Source of the DNA: Xenophilus sp. E41
GTDB lineage: Bacteria > Pseudomonadota > Gammaproteobacteria > Burkholderiales > Burkholderiaceae_C
NCBI RefSeq assembly: GCF_003671765.1
Contig: NZ_QPIB01000001.1
Span: forward strand, 372,001-436,000
Reading direction: 5' to 3'
Length of the DNA stretch: 64,000 nt
In this document: positions 13,322 to 20,377 of the stretch, in pieces
How the letters are laid out: each line of letters begins with the position of its first letter
Position numbering within the stretch: position 1 is the first letter of the stretch
Program-made: the position numbers and the translations under genes
The notes under the pieces: model-generated
What the model saw: only the letters and a program-made list of their open reading frames with translations
Databases searched by the model: none
What the model was told of the DNA's origin: nothing

Positions 13322-14380
13322 GTGCGAGCCGCCCGTCGCCTGGCTGCGTGCCGGTGGCTGCCCCTGCTGGCAGCCGGCCTGCTGCTGGGCGCGTGCGGCC
13401 GCCCGGCCCCCGACGCGGACGAGGCCGGCGACGATGCGCCCCCTGCCGCCGCGGCGGCACCCTCGGTCAACACGGCGCTGTCGCCGCCGGTCCCGGCGCC
13501 GGCACTGATCCGGGTGTCCGTCACCGGCCCGGCCGCCACGCAGAAGCTGCGCACCTACATCGACTGCTTCAATGACCTGGACGACCGCACCCGCGGCAGC
13601 GTGACCCAGTACTTCCTCAGCTTCGATGCCAATGGCCTGGGCGCCGGCCGGCCCGTGCCCGTGGCGCCGTCGGCCCTCGACGCGGGCGCCCTGGTGGCGT
13701 GCAGGAAGCGCTTCGACCAGGTGGCCGCGCAAACGCCGCGCATGGAACGGATCGACGCTGCGGGCGCCGACTACATCGCGCGGCTCACGGCCCTGGCATC
13801 GCCACTGAACGACGCCGCCACCTACTACCGCCAGCAGGACTACCGCGACGACGATTTCGCCAAGGGCCGCGTGCTGCATCCGCAGCTGCTCGCGGCTTTC
13901 CAGGCCTTCATCCGCGCCAGCCGCACGCTGGCCGACGCCGTCGAGCTCGAGGAGCAGGAGGCCCTGCCCGCCCAGCTCGCGCGCCTCGAGAAGAAGGAAG
14001 GCCGCAAGGCGGCCTACTGGAACCTCGCCATCGCCCTGGAAGCCCAGCGCGCGGTGCGGGTGATCGCCGGCGAGCGCTTCGACCCCGAGGCCGCGAAGCA
14101 GCAGCTGGACGCCTTCGAGCGCGTGGCCGCCGATGCCATGGCCTACATGGACGCGCACCCGCGCGAGCGGCCGCCGAGCTGGAACATCGTGGCCGAATAC
14201 ACCGATTCGCTACGCCGCGCGGGCAAGGCCCGGGTGCGGCGCGTGCGGGACGCCGCCCCCTACACCGAGGGCGAGCGCGGACTCATCGAGTCCGGCTCGG
14301 CCCGCCATGTGGCCGGCACGCCGCACCAGGTCATGCAGGCGTACAACGGGCTCGTTGGCATGGTCAACACCGCCATCTGA
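13322..14380 (+). CDS. DUF3829 (YiiG-like) lipoprotein
   Basis: A probable envelope lipoprotein of 352 residues. The signal peptide is followed by a lipobox, LLGACGRPAP, near residue 25, so Cys would be lipidated. The mature part has a low-complexity Ala/Pro/Asp linker and then a helical domain starting LRTYIDCFNDLDDRTRGSVTQY, the DUF3829/YiiG pattern, ending with the conserved QAYNGLVGMVN. The start is a GTG at 13322, three bases after the prfB stop, so it is probably co-transcribed with prfB. Its biochemical role is unknown. Confidence 0.85.
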   Translation: MRAARRLAACRWLPLLAAGLLLGACGRPAPDADEAGDDAPPAAAAAPSVNTALSPPVPAPALIRVSVTGPAATQKLRTYIDCFNDLDDRTRGSVTQYFLSFDANGLGAGRPVPVAPSALDAGALVACRKRFDQVAAQTPRMERIDAAGADYIARLTALASPLNDAATYYRQQDYRDDDFAKGRVLHPQLLAAFQAFIRASRTLADAVELEEQEALPAQLARLEKKEGRKAAYWNLAIALEAQRAVRVIAGERFDPEAAKQQLDAFERVAADAMAYMDAHPRERPPSWNIVAEYTDSLRRAGKARVRRVRDAAPYTEGERGLIESGSARHVAGTPHQVMQAYNGLVGMVNTAI

Positions 14381-14442
14381 AGGGCGCGCATGCCCACCCT
14401 CCCCGCCTCTTCTTCCAATCCCTTCCGGAGCACCCGAACCCG

Positions 14443-15117
14443 ATGCGCATTGAAGCCCTGATCTTCGACATGGACGGCACCATGATCGACTCCATGCCCT
14501 GGCATGCGAAGTCGTGGGTGGCCTTCGCCCGCCAGCACGGCATCGACATGGACGTGTCGGAAATCCTCGCGCGCACCACCGGCCGCACCGGCGTGGAATG
14601 CATGCGCGAGGTCTTCGGCCGGCCGCTCACCGACGCGGAATGCGTCAAGCTCGTGCACCAAAAGGAGGTGCTCTACCGCGACCTTTTCGGCGCCCAGTTC
14701 ACCGAGGTGGCCGGCTTCACCGCTTTCGCGAAGCGCGCCGCCGCGATGGGCCTGAAGATCGCCGTCGGCACCGCCGGCGACCGGCACAACATCGAATTCG
14801 CGATGTCGCGCCTGGCCATGGACCCGCTGCCGCTGGCCATCGTCGGCGGCGACGAAGGCTTCAGCGGCAAGCCGACGCCCGCCATCTTTCTCGAAGCGGC
14901 ACGCCGCATCGGCGTGGCGCCGGAGCGCTGCATCGTGTTCGAGGATGCGCCCTTCGGCATCGAGGCCGCCCGCCGTGGCGGCATGCGCGCCGTGGCCGTG
15001 TGCAGCACGCACACGCCCGAAGAACTCGCCGGCCCCCACGTGATGGCGGCCGTGCGCGACTACAACGAACTCGCCCAATCGAATTTTCTGGAGACCCTCG
15101 ATGTTGCTATCGCGTGA
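14443..15117 (+). CDS. HAD-superfamily phosphatase (beta-phosphoglucomutase-like)
   Basis: A cytoplasmic HAD hydrolase of 224 residues. Motif I is FDMDGTMIDS near residues 8-17, where the first Asp is the phosphorylated nucleophile and the second the acid/base. Motif II is the Thr of VGTAGDRHN, motif III the Lys of GFSGKPTPAIF, and motif IV FEDAPFGIEAARRGG. The alpha-helical cap between motifs I and II places it with subfamily IA phosphosugar phosphatases and beta-phosphoglucomutases. The start at 14443 is chosen because motif I must lie close to the N-terminus. The 3' end overlaps pepN by 17 bp. The substrate is unknown, with small sugar phosphates the likely class. Confidence 0.9.
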   Translation: MRIEALIFDMDGTMIDSMPWHAKSWVAFARQHGIDMDVSEILARTTGRTGVECMREVFGRPLTDAECVKLVHQKEVLYRDLFGAQFTEVAGFTAFAKRAAAMGLKIAVGTAGDRHNIEFAMSRLAMDPLPLAIVGGDEGFSGKPTPAIFLEAARRIGVAPERCIVFEDAPFGIEAARRGGMRAVAVCSTHTPEELAGPHVMAAVRDYNELAQSNFLETLDVAIA

Positions 15118-17797
15118 CGCACAAGGCCAGCCGGTCGCCATCCGCCGCGAGGACTATGCCCCGCCGGCCTGGTGGATCGACACGGTGGACCTCACCTTCG
15201 ACCTCGACCCGGCCAAGACCCGCGTGCTCAACCGCATGCAGATCCGCCGCAACGCCGACCTGGCACCGCAGCCGCTGCGCCTGGACGGCGACGAGCTGAA
15301 CCTGGCACGCGTGCTGGTCAACGGCCAGGGCGCCTCCTTCCGCATGGAGGGCGAGCAGCTGGTGCTCGACGGCCTGCCCGACAGCTTCGAGCTGGAGATC
15401 TTCACCACCTGCTGCCCGGTGAAGAACACCAAGCTCATGGGCCTGTTCGTGAGCCAGGACACCTTCTTCACCCAGTGCGAGGCCGAGGGCTTCCGCCGCA
15501 TCACGTACTTCCTCGACCGCCCGGACGTGATGGCCAGCTACACCGTGACGCTGCGCGCCGACAAGGCCGCCTACCCGGTGCTGCTGTCCAACGGCAACCT
15601 GGTCGAGCAGGGTGACCTGGCCGAAGGCCGGCACTTCGCGCGCTGGGTCGACCCCTTCCGCAAACCCAGTTACCTGTTCGCGCTGGTGGCCGGCAAGCTG
15701 GTGGCGCGCGAGCAGCGCGTGAAGGCGCGCAACGGCAAGGAACACCTGCTGCAGGTGTACGTGCGTGCCGGCGACCTGGACAAGACCGAGCATGCGATGA
15801 ACTCGCTCATCCACTCGGTGGTGTGGGACGAGGCCCGCTTCGGCCTGCCGCTGGACCTGGACCGCTTCATGATCGTCGCCACCAGCGACTTCAACATGGG
15901 CGCGATGGAGAACAAGGGCCTGAACATCTTCAACACGAAGTACGTTTTGGCCAGCCAGGCCACCGCCACCGACGCCGACTACGCCAACATCGAGAGCGTG
16001 GTGGGCCACGAGTACTTCCACAACTGGACCGGCGACCGCGTGACCTGCCGTGACTGGTTCCAGCTCTCGCTCAAGGAAGGCCTCACCGTCTTTCGCGACC
16101 AGGAGTTCAGCCAGGACCTGTGCGCCGAGGCCTCGGCCCGCGCCGTCAAGCGCATCGAGGACGTGCGCGTGCTGCGCAGCGCCCAGTTCCCCGAGGACGC
16201 GGGCCCGATGGCGCACCCGGTGCGGCCCGACAGCTACATCGAGATCAGCAACTTCTACACCGTCACCATCTACGAGAAGGGGGCGGAGGTGGTGCGCATG
16301 ATGCAGACCCTGGTCGGCCGCGACGGCTTCGCCAGGGGCATGACGCTGTACTTCGAGCGCCACGACGGCCAGGCCGTGACCTGCGACGACTTCGCGCAGG
16401 CGATCGCCGACGCCAATCCCGACAGCCCGCTCGCGCGCCTGCTGCCGCAGTTCAAGCGCTGGTACAGCCAGGCCGGCACGCCGCGTCTGGCCGCCCGCGG
16501 CCATTACGACGCCGCCGAGCGGCGCTACACGCTGAGCTTCGCCCAGAGCTGCCCGCCCACGCCCGGCCAGGCCGTGAAGGAGCCCTTCGTGCTGCCGGTG
16601 AACCTGGGCCTGGTGGCCGCCGACGGCCGCGAGCTGCCCGTGCAGCTGGCCGGCGAACCGGCCGCGGCGCCGGGCACCCGCCTGCTCGTGCTCACGCAGG
16701 CCGAGGAAAGCTTCACCTTCGAGAACCTCGACGCCGAGCCCGTGCCCTCGATCCTGCGCGGCTTCAGCGCCCCGGTGGTGCTGGACTTCGACTTTGGCGA
16801 TACGCAGCTGCTCACGCTGCTGGCGCACGACACCGACCCCTTCAACCGCTGGGAAGCGGCACAGCGCCTGGCCCTGCGCGCCGCCGTCAAGGCCATCACC
16901 GACCCCGCCTCCGTGGCCGGCGTGCCCGTGCTGAGCGAGGCCTTCGTGGCCGCCATGCGCGAGGTGCTGCGCCATCCCCAGCTCGACGCCGCCTTCAAGG
17001 AACTGGTGCTCACGCTGCCCTCGGAGGGCTACATCGCCGAGCAGCTCGAGGTGGTCGACCCGCAGCGCGTGCACGCCGTGCGCGAAGCCATGCGCACCCA
17101 GCTCGCCACCGCCCTGGCCGCCGACTGGGCCTGGGCCTACGAGGAGCACCGCGACACCGGCGCCTACACGCCCGACCCCACGTCGTCGGGCCGCCGCGCG
17201 CTCGCCGGCATGGCCCTTCTGCACCTGTGCATCGCGGCCCGCGAGTCGGGCGACACGGTGTGGCCGGGCAAGACGCTGCAGCGCTTCAAGGACGCGGGCA
17301 ACATGACCGACCGCTTCAACGCGCTCACGGCGCTGGTCGTGTCGGGCCAGGCCCTGGCGGCGCAGGCGCTGGCACGCTTCCACGCCATGTTCAAGGACGA
17401 GGCGCTGGTCATCGACAAGTGGTTCGCGCTGCAGGCGAGCGCACCCGACCGCGGCGGCGACGTGCTGCCGCTGGTGCGCCAGCTCATGAAGCACCCGGAC
17501 TTCTCGATGAAGAACCCGAACCGCGCGCGCTCGGTGATCTTCAGCTACTGCAGCGGCAACCCCGGCGCCTTCCACCGCCTCGATGCAGCCGGCTACGTGT
17601 GGTGGAGCGAGCGCGTAATCGAGCTCGACGCCATCAACCCGCAGGTGGCTGCCCGCCTGGCGCGCGCCATGGACCGCTGGAACAAGCTGGCCGAGCCCTA
17701 CCGCAGCGCCGCGCGCGAGGCCATCGCCCGCGTGGCGGCCAAGCCCGACCTGAGCAAAGACACGCACGAAGTCGTCATGCGAGCCTTATCGAACTAG
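15101..17797 (+). CDS. pepN: Aminopeptidase N (M1 family)
   Basis: A zinc aminopeptidase of 898 residues that removes N-terminal residues from peptides in the cytosol. The exopeptidase motif GAMEN (MGAMENKGLNIFN) precedes the zinc site HEYFH, with His303, Glu304 and His307, and the third ligand Glu326 lies in LKEGLTVFRDQEF. Length and order match the proteobacterial PepN type, including the all-helical C-terminal domain. The start ATG at 15101 sits 17 bp inside the HAD gene, so the two are probably coupled. A noncoding stretch with hairpins separates its end from fbp. Confidence 0.97.
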   Translation: MLLSRDAQGQPVAIRREDYAPPAWWIDTVDLTFDLDPAKTRVLNRMQIRRNADLAPQPLRLDGDELNLARVLVNGQGASFRMEGEQLVLDGLPDSFELEIFTTCCPVKNTKLMGLFVSQDTFFTQCEAEGFRRITYFLDRPDVMASYTVTLRADKAAYPVLLSNGNLVEQGDLAEGRHFARWVDPFRKPSYLFALVAGKLVAREQRVKARNGKEHLLQVYVRAGDLDKTEHAMNSLIHSVVWDEARFGLPLDLDRFMIVATSDFNMGAMENKGLNIFNTKYVLASQATATDADYANIESVVGHEYFHNWTGDRVTCRDWFQLSLKEGLTVFRDQEFSQDLCAEASARAVKRIEDVRVLRSAQFPEDAGPMAHPVRPDSYIEISNFYTVTIYEKGAEVVRMMQTLVGRDGFARGMTLYFERHDGQAVTCDDFAQAIADANPDSPLARLLPQFKRWYSQAGTPRLAARGHYDAAERRYTLSFAQSCPPTPGQAVKEPFVLPVNLGLVAADGRELPVQLAGEPAAAPGTRLLVLTQAEESFTFENLDAEPVPSILRGFSAPVVLDFDFGDTQLLTLLAHDTDPFNRWEAAQRLALRAAVKAITDPASVAGVPVLSEAFVAAMREVLRHPQLDAAFKELVLTLPSEGYIAEQLEVVDPQRVHAVREAMRTQLATALAADWAWAYEEHRDTGAYTPDPTSSGRRALAGMALLHLCIAARESGDTVWPGKTLQRFKDAGNMTDRFNALTALVVSGQALAAQALARFHAMFKDEALVIDKWFALQASAPDRGGDVLPLVRQLMKHPDFSMKNPNRARSVIFSYCSGNPGAFHRLDAAGYVWWSERVIELDAINPQVAARLARAMDRWNKLAEPYRSAAREAIARVAAKPDLSKDTHEVVMRALSN

Positions 17798-17857
17798 CAA
17801 CCCCCAAGCCGCTTGCGAGGAGGCCGCCGCCAGAAGCGTCGACCGTTCGGGCTGTCC

Positions 17858-17881
17858 AAGCCTGCGCCTGCAGGCTTGGAG
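17858..17881. repeat. pepN: Hairpin after pepN
   Basis: An inverted repeat TCCAAGCCTG...CAGGCTTGGA with a short loop lies 60 bp after the pepN stop. No T-run follows, so it is at best a weak or Rho-assisted terminator, or a mRNA 3'-end stabiliser. Confidence 0.45.
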
Positions 17882-17894
17882 CCGCACCCCTCAC

Positions 17895-17960
17895 CCCCCT
17901 TCTGCTCCGCGAAGGGGGCGCACCCGGTGGCCCGGCAAAGCCGGTTCCACGGGTGCCCTG
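17895..17960 (+). repeat. Intergenic repeat element (also at 47743-47797, opposite orientation)
   Basis: The element holds two consecutive hairpins: CCCCCTT...AAGGGGG at 17895-17918 and GCACCCG...CGGGTGC at 17920-17956. The reverse complement of the second half recurs with a few changes at 47743-47797 (GGGCACCC, GGAACCGG, GCCGGGCCG, GGGTGTGCCCC). A dispersed extragenic palindromic repeat is the likely nature. Confidence 0.65.
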
Positions 17961-17997
17961 AAAGAACATCCAAATTCCTGACCTCCGGAGGCCGCCC

Positions 17998-19005
17998 ATG
18001 GCGCAGAAAGTTTCCCTCACCCGCTACCTCGTCGAGCAGCAACGCGTCGACGGGTCCATCCCGGCGCAGCTGCGCCTTCTGCTCGAGGTGGTGGCCCGTG
18101 CCTGCAAAAGCATCAGCATGGCCGTCAACAAGGGCGCGCTCGGCGGCGTGCTCGGCAGTGCCGAGAGCGAGAACGTGCAGGGCGAAGTCCAGAAGAAGCT
18201 GGACATCATCTCCAACGAAGTGCTGATCGAGGCCAACGAATGGGGTGGCCACCTGGCGGCCATGGCCAGCGAGGAGATGGACAGCATCCACCTGGTGCCC
18301 AGCCGCTACCCGCAGGGCGAGTACCTGCTGCTGTTCGACCCGCTCGACGGCTCCAGCAACATCGACGTCAACGTGAGCATCGGCACCATCTTCAGCGTGC
18401 TGAAGAAACCCGACGACCACCCCGGCGTGCAGGAGGCCGACTTCCTCCAGGCCGGCGCCAAGCAGGTGGCGGCGGGCTACTGCGTCTACGGCCCGTCGAC
18501 GACGCTGGTGCTCACCGTGGGCGACGGCGTGGCGATGTTCACGCTCGACCGCGAGCAGGGCAGCTTCGTGCTCACGCAAGAAAACGTGCAGATCCCGGCC
18601 GACACCAAGGAATTCGCCATCAACATGAGCAACATGCGGCACTGGGACGCCCCGGTGAAGCGCTATGTGGACGAATGCCTGGCCGGCAAGGAAGGCCCGC
18701 GCGGCAAGGACTTCAACATGCGCTGGATCGCCAGCATGGTCGCCGACGTGCACCGCATCCTCACCCGCGGCGGCATCTTCATGTACCCCTGGGACAAGCG
18801 CGAGCCCGAGAAGGCCGGCAAGCTGCGCCTGATGTACGAGGCCAATCCCATGGCCTGGCTGGTCGAGCAGGCCGGCGGCGCCGCCACCAACGGCCGGCAG
18901 CGCATCCTCGACCTGCAGCCCACCAAGCTGCACGAGCGCGTGGCCGTGTTCCTGGGCTCGAAGAACGAGGTCGAGCGCGTGACCGAGTACCACACCGGCG
19001 CCTGA
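17998..19005 (+). CDS. fbp: Fructose-1,6-bisphosphatase, class I
   Basis: A cytosolic sugar phosphatase of 335 residues converting fructose 1,6-bisphosphate to fructose 6-phosphate in gluconeogenesis and, in autotrophs, the Calvin cycle. The metal-binding core [20 protein letters not shown] is intact, as are [10 protein letters not shown] before it and the substrate segment GIFMYPWD with [19 protein letters not shown]. Length fits class I. The ATG at 17998 is preceded by CTCCGGAGGCCGCCC, a good ribosome-binding site. No Calvin-cycle genes are adjacent, so a gluconeogenic role is the default. Confidence 0.97.
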   Translation: MAQKVSLTRYLVEQQRVDGSIPAQLRLLLEVVARACKSISMAVNKGALGGVLGSAESENVQGEVQKKLDIISNEVLIEANEWGGHLAAMASEEMDSIHLVPSRYPQGEYLLLFDPLDGSSNIDVNVSIGTIFSVLKKPDDHPGVQEADFLQAGAKQVAAGYCVYGPSTTLVLTVGDGVAMFTLDREQGSFVLTQENVQIPADTKEFAINMSNMRHWDAPVKRYVDECLAGKEGPRGKDFNMRWIASMVADVHRILTRGGIFMYPWDKREPEKAGKLRLMYEANPMAWLVEQAGGAATNGRQRILDLQPTKLHERVAVFLGSKNEVERVTEYHTGA

Positions 19006-19030
19006 CGGATACGCTATACTCGCAGGCTTA

Positions 19031-19106
19031 GCCGGTGTAGCTCAGTCGGTAGAGCAGCTCATTCGTAATGAGAAGGTCGGGTGTTCGATTCATCTCTCCG
19101 GCACCA
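19031..19106 (+). tRNA. tRNA-Thr (CGT)
   Basis: A complete 76-nt cloverleaf including an encoded CCA end. The acceptor 5' strand GCCGGTG pairs with CTCCGGC apart from one U:U-type mismatch. The D-loop is AGCTCAGTCGGTAGAGC, the anticodon loop TTCGTAA gives anticodon CGT (reads ACG, threonine), and the T-loop is TTCGATT. A TATACT -10-like box lies at 19015-19020. Accessory DNA begins just downstream, and such tRNA 3' ends are common integration sites. Confidence 0.96.
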
Positions 19107-19118
19107 TTTTTGGTAATA

Positions 19119-19162
19119 AAAACAACGCACTAGCCCTTGCAGGGTAGTGCGTTGTTTTTCTT
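19119..19162 (+). terminator. Strong rho-independent terminator after tRNA-Thr
   Basis: A twelve-base stem AACAACGCACTA (19121-19132) pairs with TAGTGCGTTGTT (19145-19156), extended inward by CCCT/AGGG, and is followed by TTTTTCTTT. A-runs on the other side make it potentially bidirectional. Confidence 0.92.
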
Positions 19163-19632
19163 TGTCGAGCACGGTTTGGCACATCATGTGTGCCAGATTT
19201 GTGCCACGAACGATAGCCAGCCGCACGCCAGCCAGCGCACCCATTGCCGCAGTCTGCACTATCATGCAACTGCGCTGGGGAAACGTAAGAAGATCATCGG
19301 CAGACCTACTAGCGGATCACGGGCAACTGGCAGGTTGCGCGTGGCCCATCAAGCCGATGGCGCGCGCCGTCCAGCAGCCGCCCTGCGTGAAGCGGATGTA
19401 GCAAGGTGGCAAGAAAGGATGCCGAGAGGCAATCGCCCTCGAGAACGAAGCCACCGGTCAGGATGAGGCCGGAGACAAAGTGCAGTGTTCCAGGGAGAGC
19501 AAGACGAAATGGGGCACAACCCCGTCATGGTGAGATCGTCATCGCTTGGCAGAGCCGATGACCAGACAACTAGCGCCATGACTGCCGCGGACTCATTCGA
19601 GCTGCCCCGACTTGCGTCAGGGCGGTCCGGAC
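19163..19632. other. Gene-poor scar region downstream of tRNA-Thr
   Basis: No credible gene can be called. Short frames exist on both strands but lack ribosome-binding sites and recognisable motifs. The repeated GTGTGCCAGATTTGTGCCAC texture at 19188-19207 is the sort of sequence often found by tRNA-targeting integrases, which hints at a decayed integrase or attachment region. No integrase motif (R..H.R.Y) survives. Base composition is lower in GC than the flanking core. Confidence 0.45.
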
Positions 19633-19947
19633 ATGTCACGCCCCATGAATGCTCTGCTCACAGTTGAACAGCTCTCCGCATACATCCACAAATCGGTCAC
19701 CAGCATCCGCAGTGACGCATCGCGCAATCCCACCTCACTGCCCCCGATTTGCCGTCTTCCTGGCACGAAACGGCTCCTCTGGCGCATAGAGGACGTCGAG
19801 GCATGGCTCGCTCACCACGTTCGTGGAGAGCCCACCTCCGCCCCGACTTCGCAGGCGACTGCGATTCCGAAGCCAAAGCGGGGGAGACCTACCAAAGCTG
19901 AACAGACGGCACGGCAGCGTCTCTCAGTAACCTCCGTGCAGGCTTGA
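19633..19947 (+). CDS. AlpA-like helix-turn-helix protein with AT-hook-like tail
   Basis: A 104-residue putative DNA-binding protein. Residues about 5-60 (ALLTVEQLSAYIHKSVTSIR and on to RLLWRIEDVEAWLAHH) follow the winged-helix pattern of AlpA/excisionase-like regulators from prophages and integrative elements. The tail PKPKRGRPTKAEQ contains a GRP core like an AT-hook. ATG 19633 is used, with 19645 as an alternative start. The stop overlaps a TTG of the following remnant as TTGA, as if the two were once co-translated. It is the only intact gene left between the tRNA and the adhesin. Confidence 0.7.
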   Translation: MSRPMNALLTVEQLSAYIHKSVTSIRSDASRNPTSLPPICRLPGTKRLLWRIEDVEAWLAHHVRGEPTSAPTSQATAIPKPKRGRPTKAEQTARQRLSVTSVQA

Positions 19948-20229
19948 CAGATGGCAGACGCAACCACCGGCGCGGCCGCGCCTACCGGCTGGCAACGGCG
20001 CATGTTCAAGTGCTTCACAGCCAGTTCGGGACCGAGCCGCAGCAGGTGCTGGAGTACGCCCTGACCGTCTTCAAGAATGGCGACCGGGAGCGTGGCCTCC
20101 ACGCCCGGGAATTTGACCGCCTCATCGTGGTCTTCGACCGCGACGAGCACATGAGCTACCACGCAGCGCTTGCACAGGCTGCCGCGCAGAGCGGCAAGCT
20201 TCGCAATGACAACGGGGTAGCGGTGCCAG
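19944..20229 (+). pseudogene. Truncated RloB-like (Abi/defence-associated) gene
   Basis: The frame encodes a run resembling the middle of RloB-family proteins: HVQVLHSQFGTEPQQVLEYAL, then FDRLIVVFDRDEHMSYHAAL and SGKLRNDNGVAVPV. The VFDRDEH acidic motif is the recognisable core. The expected N-terminal EG.TE segment is missing, and the C-terminal SVPCFELWLLLHFE block never appears. Instead, the frame passes at about 20229 into sequence antisense to a lipoprotein gene and meets a stop at 20555. RloB proteins are encoded in restriction and abortive-infection islands, often with an AAA ATPase (RloA), which is absent here. A TTG at 19944 is the only plausible start. The family call is from memory of the motif. 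Confidence 0.55.
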
Positions 20230-20356
20230 TCGGACTGGCCGCGACGGCCTTAGCCTCGGCGCTCTTGTCGATGGCCATGCCCGGCGTGCTCGAACACCCC
20301 TGCAGAGCCCAAATGGCGGCGACCAGCACAACGAACGTTGCTTGCTTATTCATCAT
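20156..20356 (-). pseudogene. Truncated lipoprotein gene downstream of the adhesin
   Basis: A strong ribosome-binding site (AGAGGAGAAAG) precedes ATG 20356. The product starts MMNKQATFVVLVAAIWALQGC, a lipoprotein signal with lipobox LQGC, and continues SSTPGMAIDKSAEAKAVAA. At about 20229 the frame enters DNA that is antisense to the RloB remnant and stops at 20156, giving only 66 residues. The gene starts 21 bp after the adhesin stop on the same strand, so it was probably an accessory envelope lipoprotein of the autotransporter (SadB-like or OmpA-like partners are known). The mature domain has been lost. Confidence 0.6.
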
Positions 20357-20377
20357 CTTTCTCCTCTGTTCGTTGCG

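Noticed and set aside
15107-17767. Long minus-strand open frame across pepN
   Set aside because: A composition-driven shadow of the M1 aminopeptidase, which has complete motifs on the plus strand.
19059-19265. Minus-strand frame starting in the scar and ending across tRNA-Thr
   Set aside because: Its C-terminus RRDESNTRPSHYE is the familiar artefact of translating antisense tRNA.
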